Below, piece by piece: positions 38,378 to 49,135 of a stretch of DNA of 64,000 bases. Within the stretch, counting starts at the first letter, position 1. The number at the start of each line of letters is the position of its first letter. The notes beneath the pieces were generated by a model. It had not been told where the DNA came from. It saw only the letters and a program-made list of their open reading frames with translations, and made no database searches. A program made the position numbers and the translations under genes. The DNA comes from Ochromonas danica (lineage: Eukaryota; Sar; Chrysophyceae; Chromulinales; Chromulinaceae): NCBI GenBank assembly GCA_015146655.1, contig VKHL01000012.1:248001-312000 (forward strand), given 5' to 3'.

Positions 38378-40785
38378 CTACTTCGCTTGATAGGCAGGAA
38401 ACTAATACAAAACAGATAGACATAGACATAGGCATTAGTGATGGACATCTTGGAGAAGGTTAACAAGGAGGAAGAAGAGTGTCTTACCAAGATATTGGGG
38501 AACTTCTTGGAGACAATGACAAACTCGTCGAAGGTTATGACGCCATCGCCATCTTTATCCGCCTGAGCCATAATCGTGTCTGCCTTGCGAGCCACCTCGG
38601 CATCGTGAGAGGCCATGTGATTTGACTTGAGGATCTTGAGCAGCTCTGCCTTGGTGATGACGCCATTGCCATCCTCGTCGAAGGACATGAAGGCGAACTT
38701 GAGCTTGTCCTCTTTGCTCGCACCTGTGTAATTGGCGATGGCGATGAGGAACTCGCGGGCATCAATCTGTCCTGTCTTATCGTAATCGTAGAGACGGAAA
38801 ACTTTCTCACAAAGTGGCGCGGGGTCGACCTGCAAGATCTCGCAGAACTCTGTGTAGTCGATCACGCCGCTCTTGTCCTTGTCTGTGGCTTGGAAGCGCT
38901 TGTACGCCTTCTTGATAGTCTCGGGTTTGATGTTGTTCTCCTTAGCAAACTCTTCCAAGGCAGACTTCTTGGCATTGCGAGCTTGGACAACATTCTGTCC
39001 AGTAGGAGGAGGAGGAGCCGCGGACTTGTTAGCAGCCGCACCGCCTCTCGCCTCGATGCCCAGACCTGGCGGCGGCTTTCTGCCGCCAGTCACCATGGCA
39101 TAGAACTCCTCCCAGGAGACCTGTCCATCACCATCAGTGTCCACCATGCGGATCATCTCGTCCACCTCTTCGTCAGTGACTTGCTCGCCAATGTTGATCA
39201 ACACGTGGCGAATCTCTGCAGCGCCAACAAAGTTGTTTTTGTCCAAATCAAAGGCGCGGAATGCCTCCAGAATCTCTTCGTCAGTGAACTTGCCAGCTGG
39301 ATCTCGCACTTCTTGCAGTTGTGTGGGTTTGGCCAGCACAACTTGCTGGCTCGTCGCATTGCCACTTTCTGTGCCAGCATCTCCTCCTCCTGCACCTGGA
39401 GCAGGGGTAGGCCTCTCGAATCGAACGGAAATAGAAATTGATCCAACTGGCTTGTTCGCCTTATCTTGCAAGTCCAAATCTCCTTCGAAGCGCCCATTGG
39501 CGATCCACTCAATGATCGAGACTTTGCATCGCCCCATGAACTTATCATTGCCAACCTGCTCCTTGTCTAGCACTTCTATCTCAATCTCTTTCTCATTGGA
39601 GATATCGAAGGCGAACTCCTCATTCCAAATAGGGTTCTTTCCACCGCCAGGATTGGGTTTCGTGTTAAACTCTTGAGTGCCAACGCGCAGCCTTGCGAAT
39701 GGATCGGCTTTTCCAAACATGCCCTGCCCAGCTTTGAGCTCGACACCTCGGAGGCACTTCACAACCAATTTGCCAAACTTGGGTGCCATAGGGGCAGAAG
39801 GAGGAGCGACCAATTGCAACGGCCGAGCATTGGGTGTACCTGATGGAGGCGGTCCACGAGGTGGAGAAACACCTGGGGGAGGTCCGCGGCCAGGAGGACC
39901 TCTTGCAGGAGACATCATGCCTGGTGGAGCGCCTGGTGGGCCTCTGCCAGGAGCACCAGGAGGTGGACCACCTCGAGGAGGAGCCACAGGGGGGCCACCA
40001 CGGGGAGGAGGGCCTCCCGGCGGACCTCTTGGGCCTGCACTGCCTGGAGGAGCACCAGGAGGGCCGCCAGCACGAGGAGGTGGCGATCCAGGAGGAGGTC
40101 CTCTGGGGGGAGGGCCGCGAGGTGGACCAGGGCGGCCGGGACTTGCTCCAGGTGGCCCTGTAGCCATTCCAACCCCAGGAGGACCAGGTCGACCCGGTTG
40201 AGGACCTCCTGGAGGGCCTGGTCGGCCTGGTGGCGGGCTTGCCATACCAGGTCGAGGCGGTCCACCTGGAGGGGCGGCAGGCCCATTGCCGCCTTGAGGA
40301 GGAGGTCCTCGAGGAGGAGGTCTTGCACCTGGGGGACCTCCGGCTGGTGATCCCATCGGCCTTCCAGGAGGAGGCATTCGAGGAGGGCCGCCAGGGGGGC
40401 CTGAAGGAGGAGCACCGCGAGGAACGGGAGAGGGACCAGGAGGGCCGCCGGGGGTGCCTGTGGGCATTCTGGGCGGTCCAGAGGGCGGGGGTCCTCTAGG
40501 CATACCAGGTGCTCCTGTTGGAGCTCTGGGGGGACCCGAAGGGGGAGGGCCGCGAGGGGGAGGGCTGCCAGGCCCACCGGGTGCCGCACTTCCGGGAGGC
40601 GCTCGGGGCGGAGGGCCTGAGCCTGGAGGCCGAGGCCCACCACCTGACACGGACAGAGAAGAAGAGCCCAATCATTCATTAATCTCAGGCTGGGCGGGAG
40701 GAGAAGGAGGGGGAGGGGGAGGGGGGTCACCTGGTCCAGGAGGAGGGGCGCGAGGAGGAGGTCCTCGGGGAGGCGATGCGCTCAT
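38378..40785 (-). CDS. Proline-rich C2 / EF-hand calcium-binding protein
   Basis: Exons 40731-40785, 38488-40643 and probably 38378-38401 (744 residues). Residues 1-300 are Gly/Pro/Arg repeats (GPPPRGPP-like). A C2 domain follows ([49 protein letters not shown]). Then a calmodulin-like EF pair: [12 protein letters not shown], a degenerate loop, and [12 protein letters not shown], a canonical one. Last comes a calcineurin-B-like set of four: [37 protein letters not shown] and [13 protein letters not shown] Ca2+-regulated membrane or cytoskeleton scaffold is likely. If the last intron (donor GTAAGA at 38487) is not removed, the frame runs on to 38242 through low-quality sequence. Confidence 0.85.
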
Positions 40786-41125
40786 TCTTGACGAATTCCG
40801 GAGAACAACAGATCACAATCACAAGAAATACTAAATTGGGCTGCTAATAATATCTATCTCTATTCTACTAGCAAAAGAAGGTCGTGCTGGTCAAGTGCAT
40901 CAGCAACAGACGCTGTCACGTCTCATCCAAAGCAACACAGAGCAAAGCGATGATGATCGACTGCTGCCTCAAAACCTAAACGACGGTTTCAAAATGCGCG
41001 AATGGCAAGAAACGCGATCATCAAAGAACGCGCGCTTTGTCCAACTTAACAAGAACTCGGTTCATTGTTTCATTCCCATCTTTCACTTCTATCAGTTTCT
41101 CTGTGGTCTGCTGTCTTGTGGGCGT
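40786..41125. promoter_or_regulatory. Divergent promoter region
   Basis: 340 bp between the divergent C2/EF-hand and ankyrin genes. The ankyrin frame is open upstream to 40895 but carries no recognisable domain there, so this is treated as UTR. It holds an imperfect AACTTAAC word at 41043-41050. Confidence 0.4.
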
Positions 41126-41988
41126 ATGGCAGAAGAGCAGGTTGAGGCTGTGGATGCGATGGATCGAGCCATGGCCTTGGCTGGTCAGCGACTCGACCGA
41201 GTGGCGCATCTGACCCACCAAGTCATATCGCAGCACTCTTCCTTGGACCTATTGAAGTTGATTTTAAGTGAGAAAGTGGTGGCGGACACCTCTTCCTATC
41301 TTAACTACTTTGTGCAGACCAAGGTAGCCCCTTATCGTCACTGTTCTTTCCTGTTCTCGCTTAGTTTAATAGGCATGCTGATTTATGCTGCTGTGTTATG
41401 TTGTCAGCACGGACTGGAACCTGCACTATCTGCAGCTGTTGTGGGGCAAAACCCTGCAATAATTCGCCGCTTGCTTCAAGAAGGAGTGGATGTCAACATT
41501 GTGAACGCACAGGGCTACACTTCGCTCATTCACGCCGCCCTGCTCGGTGACGAGGCGACTGTGCGCCTGCTGCTGGAAGTGGGAGCAGATCCCAGCTTAT
41601 ATTTCGCACATCGGGTATGTCATGCTTCATATTCCGTGCAATATATAAGATTGGCTTATCTGACTTGCTGCTTGATTTGCAGATGAAGATTGTCACTCCC
41701 TTGGGAGCTGCCATGCGTCATTGTGCGAAACCCTCCCAGAGTCGTCACACGAATATGATGCGGCACATATTAATGTCTGGGGCAAATCTGCAGACCACTC
41801 TGGAAGAGGAAAGTGAGGCTATGGAGGCTCTCATAGAGCATGGTCATATTTGGGCCGCCTTGGAAAATATGGCAGTGGAAAAGGAGGATAAGGTGACGTT
41901 TCACTTCTTTGAGCGGTTTTTGAAATGGAGAGGAAGGTTTCCCATGGTTGCTTTGTTTATTTTCTTCCTTTTGTGCACCTTCTTATAA
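41126..41988 (+). CDS. Ankyrin-repeat protein with C-terminal membrane anchor
   Basis: Exons 41126-41323, 41408-41614 and 41683-41988 give 236 residues. After a helical N-terminus come ankyrin repeats: GLEPALSAAVVGQNPAIIRRLLQEGVDVN, then GYTSLIHAALLGDEATVRLLLEVGADPS, then a weaker repeat beginning TPLGAAMRHCAKPS with HILMSGANL. The last 16 residues (PMVALFIFFLLCTFL) form a tail anchor, so the ankyrin domain would face the cytosol from an ER or mitochondrial membrane. Both introns show clear signals (GTAGCC...GTCAG and GTATGT...TGCAG). Confidence 0.75.
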
Positions 41989-42276
41989 TATGATAGAACA
42001 GAAAGTTTGTTGAACGGCGGTAGGTTAGAGTGAGCATTGCTTTTTATTGTGTGGCCTGGAGTTTTGTCGGATAAATTCTACCAGTTTTACAGAACGGGTC
42101 AACTATTATCTCCATTAGTTGTAATCTAATATGACAAGCAAGCTGGACCATGAATCTATAAAACCATTGATCAATGACAAAAATCAATGAAAATCGGTGC
42201 CGTGACAACACAACTACTATCTAGAAAAGCAAAAAGAAAGACAAACTTTCTCTTCTTGGCGATCAGCAGTTTGTAT

Positions 42277-43360
42277 CGGTGTCGTATCGTATCGTTTTAG
42301 ACCCATACGATACCGATACTGTATCGATCGGCACCCCCCAAAAAACCGACCGATACTAAAGTTGACTTTTGTACTTTCCTTTTGGAGAAAAACATGGATT
42401 TTTGCTCTTCAACCTTTTGGGAATGCAAGTAATTAGACTTTAAAATCATGAAATTAGACTATATAATAGCTCCGCCCCTCTTTGAAGAGGTTTCAGAATG
42501 CTTGGTCTTCCTTGAATCAGAGAAATGTATCACAATTTCTCCGATTCCCTTCGTTCTTGCTCATCTTCAGAAGACTTTGCAAGATGCGGTTTTGCATTTG
42601 CCTGACAACATTTGGCTGGCTTACGTGTTGGACCCGTACTACAAAGGTCATATGATGGTGGACGAGGAAATCTCAGCATTGCTGAGAAGCTGAAGGAAAT
42701 GTTAGCAGCCGTCGAGAAGCCTGTGACACCTTTCACTGCCACCGCCACTCCGAGTACACCTATTCCTGCTGTGACTAAATCCAAAACGGGTTCGGAGTTG
42801 TTTGACGACATGTTTGAATCTCTGCCGGTGGCGGACTCTGCTCTAACTGAAGTTATAGATGAAGCGTCTCGCTATTTGTCTATTCCTAAGCTGCCTACTA
42901 CGCAGTTGTATGAGCAGGAACCACTATTGTGGTGGGGAGAGAATGCTTACATAATACCTGTGTCTGAGTATGATTGCTCGTAAGTATTGTGCGTTCCTGC
43001 AACTTCTGCTTCATCGGAGAGATTGTTTTCCTTGGCTGGAAGAACAATTACTGACGAAAGGAGCACTCTTGGTAGTAGCTTGGCAAGAAATTTGATCTAT
43101 CTCCGTGCTAATTGGGTGTCAACCGATGTTCGCTATCCTCTGCGTTCCAGGATTTTGAAAAGACCTCATGTGGAAGAAAACGAGTCTACTATTGTTGAGA
43201 TTAATTAATGCTTGGGTCCACCTGTTAAAGCTTGAAATCTTGATAATTACATTTGACTTTGTAGACATTAACTTAAGAAGTGAAGTATCGGGTATCGTAT
43301 CGAATATCGGCTTTTTCGGCCAAAGTATCGATCGACCCCAAAAAACCGACCGATACAAGG
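42277..43360 (+). mobile_element. Decayed hAT-family DNA transposon
   Basis: The C-terminal part of a hAT transposase is recognisable across three short frames (42448-42693, 42612-42983, 42987-43208). First come LPDNIWLAYVLDPYYKG and a linker, then EASRYLSIPKLPTT, PLLWWGENAY, and the dimerisation signature CVPATSASSERLFSLAGRTITDERS followed by LIYLRANW. Frames change near 42690 and near 42985, and the N-terminal zinc-finger and catalytic regions are absent, so the element is dead. Flanks at 42279-42355 and 43279-43357 are crowded with TATCG/CGATA words. A shared ATCGAT...CCCCAAAAAACCGACCGATAC segment sits in the same orientation on both sides, probably subterminal transposase-binding repeats. 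Exact ends and target duplication were not found. Confidence 0.8.
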
Positions 43361-43433
43361 CCCCACAAAAATGGTTCGCTTTCTTCGGTTTTTCGAAATC
43401 CAAAAACTGTGCCAAATCCGAAATCCCGAAAAT

Positions 43434-43497
43434 CAAAACAATGTTAACTTAATAAATTCGCTCACGGTAAGGAATTTATTAAGTTAACATTGTTTTG
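43434..43497. repeat. Perfect 25-bp inverted repeat (hairpin)
   Basis: Arms at 43434-43458 and 43473-43497 are exact reverse complements, with a 14-base loop (43459-43472). Each arm carries one TTAA(C/G)TTAA element (43444-43452 and 43479-43487). It ends 52 bp before the ATG of the LRR receptor at 43550, just beyond the hAT remnant. Confidence 0.9.
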
Positions 43498-43549
43498 TTG
43501 CTTGGGACAGAGGTCGAGGTTCTGACGGAAGGGCCATCACAACTAAGTG

Positions 43550-46500
43550 ATGCTGTCTTTGTCTGCCATAGAAGTCGACTCGTTATACGCCCTCTTCAAT
43601 AGTACGGGTGGAAATGGGTGGACCTATTCTACAGGCAAGCCGTGGAATTTCTCTCAGCCCCATCCCGATCCTTGTGCCCAGGCATGGCAGGGAGTGACTT
43701 GCGCCACAAAGTGCAACTCCACGACTTGTCAAGACGTGGTCTCCAAGTTAGAGTTGAAATCATTAAACCTATCAGGCACGCTGCCTACTGAGATCGGGAC
43801 GTTCTCTTCCTTAGAGGTTTTGTACATTTTCAGTAGTCGCGGTCTGCATGGAACCCTTCCGGTCAGTCTGGGCAGCCTCATCTCTCTGCAGACATTGGTT
43901 TGCTACGCCACTTCAGTCTCAGGCACCATTCCTTCTTCCTTGGGGAGGCTAGGGAGGCTGGAGCTCCTGAAGATCTCGGACAACTACATGACAGGACAGC
44001 TACCCATGGAGATTTATAATCTGAGTAGCCTCATTACCTTAGATCTCAGTGTGAACACTCTTGAAGGGTCTTTGTCGAGTAACATCAGTCGGTGGAGTGG
44101 CCTTCGCGCCCTCCAGTTGGAGATCAATCTCTTCACTGGAACTCTTCCTGAGGCTCTGGCGGACATGAAATCGCTCGAGCAGATTAATATCTTTCAGAAC
44201 AGCTTTCATGGCACCCTTCCTGCCGCTTTGTTTAGCTCGAAGAATAATCTCTCTTCCTTGTATATCTATCAAAACCTTCTCACGGGGTCTCTTGCGCAGG
44301 ATTGGGGAGGAAGCACCAACTTGGCCGTTTTCGCGGCAGCTATTAACTCTTTCCATGGAGAAATACCTCTTCAACTATATCGCCTCCCGAAACTCTTGGT
44401 TTTAGTGCTTGGTGACAATCTCTTGTCGGGCACAATCTCGTCGCAGTTGAGTGAAGCGCCAGTGATGGTGCTCTTCGTCATCCAACTGAATGTCCTCAGC
44501 GGGACTATCCCGTCCTCTCTTGGCTCACAACAAACACTGTACGAGCTATTTATTGGGCAGAATTCTTTGACAGGCACTATCCCCCGAGAGCTGGGGAACA
44601 TGTCTTCGTTGAACATCTTGAAAATGCAAGAGTGCCTATTGACTGGCTCGCTTCCCACTGGTTTGACAGAACTTAGTTTCTTGGAAACTCTTGATGCCAG
44701 CTCGAACATGCTGACTGGAACTATACCAGCTGATATTTTCCAATCACTTATTTTACAAGGGCTGTTGTTGGAAAACAATTTGTTGACGGGCACTATTCCG
44801 GCGGAGTTGGGGCAGATGCCTGTTCTTGAATTTCTTCTGCTAGATCATAATCTTTATTATGGCGCAGTTCCGAAGCAATTGAGTCAATTGACACTTCTAG
44901 GTCATTTCGGTCTGGGAAACAATCACCTGACTGGCAGCTTCGACGTGTTTGTGGGGAACATGACGTATCTCGTCATATTTCAGGTGGAAATGAATCTCTT
45001 CACGGGAGCATTAGACTTCCTCCCTACGTCAATCTCGTGGATAGAATATTTTAATATCACCAATAACTATTTTTCTGGGCCCACCGCCAACTTGGCCTTC
45101 ATGTCGAAAATCCTGATTTTGGACTGTTCCCACAATTTTCTCAGTGGCAGTTTACCCTCCATTTCTTCTATGGCAAGACTCTATTATTTCTTTGCGCAGT
45201 CTAACTCTCTTGAAGGATCTGTATATTCCTTCTTAGAAAGTGGTGTTCGCCTTGAAGCTATTGATATCAGCGGCAATCAGTTGACTGGATCAATGCCAAA
45301 CGATCTACACTTTATGACGACTGGAAACTCTCTCGCCTCCTTTGCTGCTATCCAGAACTGCTTTTCGGGGACGATCCCTGAGAGCTTCTGCAATCTGACT
45401 TCATTGCAGGTGCTGGCTTTGGATGGTTTGTCGACAGCCAAAGCTTGTCGCAGATCCACTTTATCATCCTTGCTGCCTCAGGTGCATTCCTACACCCTGG
45501 GCAACCATGCCATCCATGGCAGCATCCCCAAGTGTCTCTTTAGCATGCCCAAGCTCCGCACTCTTCATTTGTCAGGCAATGGATTGGAAGGCAGCATCCC
45601 TGTGGAGGAAGAGCAAGAGCTGGGAGCTTCCTTGAGCGATCTCTCTCTGTCTCACAACCAGCTGACAGGCAGTCTTCCACCTCCTTTGCGAGGAGGAAGC
45701 AGGTGGGTAAATCTAGATGTGAGCTATAACAAGCTGAAAGGTGAGTTGCAGTTGGAGAGTGGAGGTGAAAGTGGTGATGCAAGTGCATGGACTAACAGTT
45801 CTAGCACCAGCAATAGCAATAGCGATAGTAATAGCAGTGCTGGCTCATCGTCAGGGTTCTCTACCAACGCTTCCATCTATCTAAATATCAATCGTCTATC
45901 TGGTCGTATTCCTGGCTTCTACTATGATATAGGGGGAGCGGGGGGAGAGTTAAACATGCTGGAAGGAAACATGTTTGCTTGTCCAGAGACAGGGTTGAGC
46001 AGCGATGTTCCTTCCGCTGATCCTTATCGCCTGCAGTATGGCTGTGGATCAGATAACTTGAACAGTGCGTTATTTGCATGGGCAGGGTTGTCTTTGTTCA
46101 TTTTCGGGTTTGTCTCTCTGTTTATTTATTTTGCGAGGAAAGAGAAATCTGTTGTTTCCAGTGTAGTGGATGGAAATCGTAAACCCGTTGAGGACGATAT
46201 TAGTGGTGGTGTTCACAGTCATGATGATAGGCTTTTCCTACGATCACACGAACCATCGAATGAACTGCACGCGCCATCTTGGTATCCGTTTCGTGTGTGT
46301 TGCACAGCACTTCAACACAACTTCTTGTTCTTGCAGTTGGCTAATTGGTGTGATGATCTCATTTTATGGCAAAGAGCGGATTGGCAGATGTTGGCTTCGA
46401 CTCCGTCTGCTTGCATGAGAATTGTCACCAGATGGGATTGTATTTGGATTGCGATCGCGAACCAGATAGAGCCCCGCAGAGCTTCTTCAAAATGTGCAAT

Positions 46501-48676
46501 TGTAGATATATTTGTGTCTGGAAAACTGTTGGGCAGTATTCGTCGATATGTGTTCTGGTTAATGGTCTGCATGATTTGTGTGGGAGGCCCTATCTATGGC
46601 AGTTTGACTGTGTTTTATGGTTCCTACAGCCACGAATATGCATGGACTTTGTCAGCAGGGTATTTGAGTGGGATTGGTGCAAGCTGTGTGTTGTTAGTCT
46701 ATTTCATGGTGTTGATCGGGTTGGTGTCTACAAGGTATCTGGATGGCAGTCGAGGTGTGAGCAGACGTCAACAGCAACAGCAACACACTCATGGTCAAGA
46801 CAGTTCAACAGAAGGCGAAGAATGCACAGTGAACGTCTTGCATGCACAAGAACGCGTCACATCTCAGTCTGAAAGAAGTGCTATCTCTTCGTTGCCCTCT
46901 GGGTCAGGCAGTGATTCGATCACAGAGAGGAAGAAGCTGGACTGGCGAGCTGTGCTATTGGTGAAGGTTTGTATTGCTGTGGTGAATATCAGCATAGTGC
47001 TAGTGGTGAATGGATTCTACGTTTACATTTATTTGCAGATCGAGAGATGGAGCGCGATGATGTTGTCCGTGGCTTTGTCTCTCTTCAAGGTGTATTGGAG
47101 TATGTTGGTGCAGCTGGGTATTGTTCATTTGCTGCAGCCCTTGCAGCAGCAGCGCAAAACAAACGAGAAAGCGGGAGGTTTGCATGAGGAGAATGTGGGG
47201 TTCATGAGCAGTCTGATGCTGTTCAATACGATCGTCGCTCCTTGTCTTGCCACGATGGTTGCAAGTTCGGATTGCTTCTACTATGTCTTCGCTTCTCCCA
47301 AAACCATCAAAGCTTCTTATACATTCGAACAATGTGAAGTGTTCAGTTCTTTAGGATGTGACTCCTTTAGTTCAGCTACTCATTCCTTCGATTTTGCTCC
47401 ACCCTTTAGTTACAACTACCAATGCAGCTCAGCGGTGTTGGTGGGCTATGCCTATGTATTTGCTTACAAGTATATACTTATCGGCATTCTCTATCCACTG
47501 TTCATTTTGAGTGTGGTACTGCATGGAGAATGGATGAGAAGCGGAAGAGGGGCAGCAGATGAGAAGCGACAGTCCTCGTATGCTATGGAGTCGCTTCTGC
47601 CTTTGCTGTGGAGAATCCAGGAAATAAAGCACGAGACGGCATCGACATTAGCAGTAGCACAGAAGGGAAGACATGGTATTGAAGCTGGATCGATAGTATC
47701 AGTAGACTCTGTGACCAATCTTCCTGCACCGGGACAAGGCATTGCAGGGACCGCAGACGTGCAAGGCAGGATTCCTTCTGTTTCCAGCTTCCTAAGCAGA
47801 TCTTCATCTTCTGTCGCAATCGCCTTTTCGTCCCTCTCTATCTCGCGATCCTACTTCTCGTCAGGCGACTATGTTGTTCGTGTGACAATGATGTTGGGAT
47901 GCTTGCTGACCTTTGGAGCCGTATTGCCTTATTTGGCCATCTTGATAGCCTTCAGCATCGCCTCGAACACCTATCTCACTCAGGTGGGGTGGCTGCGTGT
48001 GCTTGAGAGGTGGGTGTCCAGTAAGAGGCGGAAGACAGAGAAGACCAGTGCGATAGATATGTCAGCAACACAAGCTGATGGTGATTCAGGGGAGAGTGTA
48101 GATGACAAGAATGAGGTTGACAGTGAGTGTGTGGAGGAGAGGAAAAGGAATGACGAGCATGACATAGAGGCTCTCCCAGCTTCCTCAGCAGTCACAATGA
48201 CGACAAGAATATGTCAGAAAGACCAGTCTGAGGACGAAGATGATGATGATGAGGGAGAGCAGCGCCAAGAGAGGGAGGGGACAGAGAAAAGGCTGGAGAA
48301 GGACAAAGAGAAGGACGAGGTGGAGGATAAAATGTTGTTGGAGATAGGAGAGGAGTGTGGGAGAATGGAGCAGAGCTTTGACCGAGCCACCCGCCCTTTA
48401 TTTCTCCTCTTGCCCTTTTTCTATGCCTGCTATCTCTTTGATACTTCAGGGGATGAAGCAGGAGGGTGGGTGGGTTTCTACTTCGTGATCGCTTGGTTGG
48501 CCGCAGTGATGGGAGGATCTCTTTTGCTTTATTTGTTGAGGAAGAGGCAGATTGGTGTTAGTTGCATGGAGACTATAGAAGTAGTGAGGAAGGCTGTCTC
48601 CAGCTGCAGAGAGCGATTGCCTTGGTTAGCTTCAGGGAGACGTGAAGACCCGGCGAAGGGATTGGAAATGATTTGA
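43550..48676 (+). CDS. LRR receptor copy 2, large ectodomain plus multi-TM domain
   Basis: 1708 residues in one open frame. Residues about 10-55 form a plant-type LRR N-cap (GNGWTYSTGKPWNF, DPCAQAWQGVTC). About 27 LRRs of the LxxNxLxGxIP class run to residue 810, with a Ser/Asn/Gly insert near 745-775. A first membrane helix lies at about 840-863. A cytosolic linker to about 995 follows; part of it (46282-46336) has splice-like ends but removing it breaks the frame. Then about eight helices run to 1690: FYGSYSHEYAW, MSSLMLFNTIVAPCL, DCFYYVFASP, YAYVFAYKYILIGILYP, LLTFGAVLPYLAILIAF and YLFDTSGDEAGGWVGFY. A 130-residue Glu/Asp/Lys-rich loop precedes the last pair. No signal peptide is obvious. 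Likely a cell-surface receptor coupling an LRR sensor to a polytopic module; mechanism unknown. Confidence 0.85.
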   Translation: MLSLSAIEVDSLYALFNSTGGNGWTYSTGKPWNFSQPHPDPCAQAWQGVTCATKCNSTTCQDVVSKLELKSLNLSGTLPTEIGTFSSLEVLYIFSSRGLHGTLPVSLGSLISLQTLVCYATSVSGTIPSSLGRLGRLELLKISDNYMTGQLPMEIYNLSSLITLDLSVNTLEGSLSSNISRWSGLRALQLEINLFTGTLPEALADMKSLEQINIFQNSFHGTLPAALFSSKNNLSSLYIYQNLLTGSLAQDWGGSTNLAVFAAAINSFHGEIPLQLYRLPKLLVLVLGDNLLSGTISSQLSEAPVMVLFVIQLNVLSGTIPSSLGSQQTLYELFIGQNSLTGTIPRELGNMSSLNILKMQECLLTGSLPTGLTELSFLETLDASSNMLTGTIPADIFQSLILQGLLLENNLLTGTIPAELGQMPVLEFLLLDHNLYYGAVPKQLSQLTLLGHFGLGNNHLTGSFDVFVGNMTYLVIFQVEMNLFTGALDFLPTSISWIEYFNITNNYFSGPTANLAFMSKILILDCSHNFLSGSLPSISSMARLYYFFAQSNSLEGSVYSFLESGVRLEAIDISGNQLTGSMPNDLHFMTTGNSLASFAAIQNCFSGTIPESFCNLTSLQVLALDGLSTAKACRRSTLSSLLPQVHSYTLGNHAIHGSIPKCLFSMPKLRTLHLSGNGLEGSIPVEEEQELGASLSDLSLSHNQLTGSLPPPLRGGSRWVNLDVSYNKLKGELQLESGGESGDASAWTNSSSTSNSNSDSNSSAGSSSGFSTNASIYLNINRLSGRIPGFYYDIGGAGGELNMLEGNMFACPETGLSSDVPSADPYRLQYGCGSDNLNSALFAWAGLSLFIFGFVSLFIYFARKEKSVVSSVVDGNRKPVEDDISGGVHSHDDRLFLRSHEPSNELHAPSWYPFRVCCTALQHNFLFLQLANWCDDLILWQRADWQMLASTPSACMRIVTRWDCIWIAIANQIEPRRASSKCAIVDIFVSGKLLGSIRRYVFWLMVCMICVGGPIYGSLTVFYGSYSHEYAWTLSAGYLSGIGASCVLLVYFMVLIGLVSTRYLDGSRGVSRRQQQQQHTHGQDSSTEGEECTVNVLHAQERVTSQSERSAISSLPSGSGSDSITERKKLDWRAVLLVKVCIAVVNISIVLVVNGFYVYIYLQIERWSAMMLSVALSLFKVYWSMLVQLGIVHLLQPLQQQRKTNEKAGGLHEENVGFMSSLMLFNTIVAPCLATMVASSDCFYYVFASPKTIKASYTFEQCEVFSSLGCDSFSSATHSFDFAPPFSYNYQCSSAVLVGYAYVFAYKYILIGILYPLFILSVVLHGEWMRSGRGAADEKRQSSYAMESLLPLLWRIQEIKHETASTLAVAQKGRHGIEAGSIVSVDSVTNLPAPGQGIAGTADVQGRIPSVSSFLSRSSSSVAIAFSSLSISRSYFSSGDYVVRVTMMLGCLLTFGAVLPYLAILIAFSIASNTYLTQVGWLRVLERWVSSKRRKTEKTSAIDMSATQADGDSGESVDDKNEVDSECVEERKRNDEHDIEALPASSAVTMTTRICQKDQSEDEDDDDEGEQRQEREGTEKRLEKDKEKDEVEDKMLLEIGEECGRMEQSFDRATRPLFLLLPFFYACYLFDTSGDEAGGWVGFYFVIAWLAAVMGGSLLLYLLRKRQIGVSCMETIEVVRKAVSSCRERLPWLASGRREDPAKGLEMI

Positions 48677-49135
48677 GAGAGATTTGCTTTTGTATGTCTA
48701 CCGTAATACCTATTTGCTTTAATATCTATATCTATTAGTTTGCTTTTGGGACATAATACCTTGATCTTATTTCTCACTTTGTTCGAACTGTGTCAAGGAG
48801 TTGTAGACTATCTTCTTCTTTGATCACTTGGTTAGCATCTTGTCTACTGGAGGGAGTTACAGTTCAAAGCTTCTTCATCATTGTTAGGCTTGTCTTAGTC
48901 AGTACTATTACCTGAGATCATTGTAGATATTGTAATCAAAATAGACAAGAAATTGTTGGTTTTGAGAGCTGCTAGTACAAGTTAGACTAATGAATTGTAG
49001 ACAAGACTAATTTAGACCAGGCCACAAGCAGGAATAGACTGGTCTAGACCGCTAGATTACCAGATCGCTAGATTTTGGACTGCCCCAGTAACAGGAGCTA
49101 ACAATGCTGTTATGAAGAGATTGCTAGACTAAGCA
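48677..49135. other. Gene-free spacer with TAGAC/GTCTA words
   Basis: 459 bp. From about 48980 to 49130 TAGAC, CTAGA and GTCTAGACC words recur. No gene recognised. Confidence 0.6.

Noticed and set aside
39677-40201. Gly/Pro-rich frames on the plus strand opposite the proline-rich C2/EF protein
   Set aside because: GC-rich Pro/Gly codons read as Gly/Pro on the other strand; no independent evidence.
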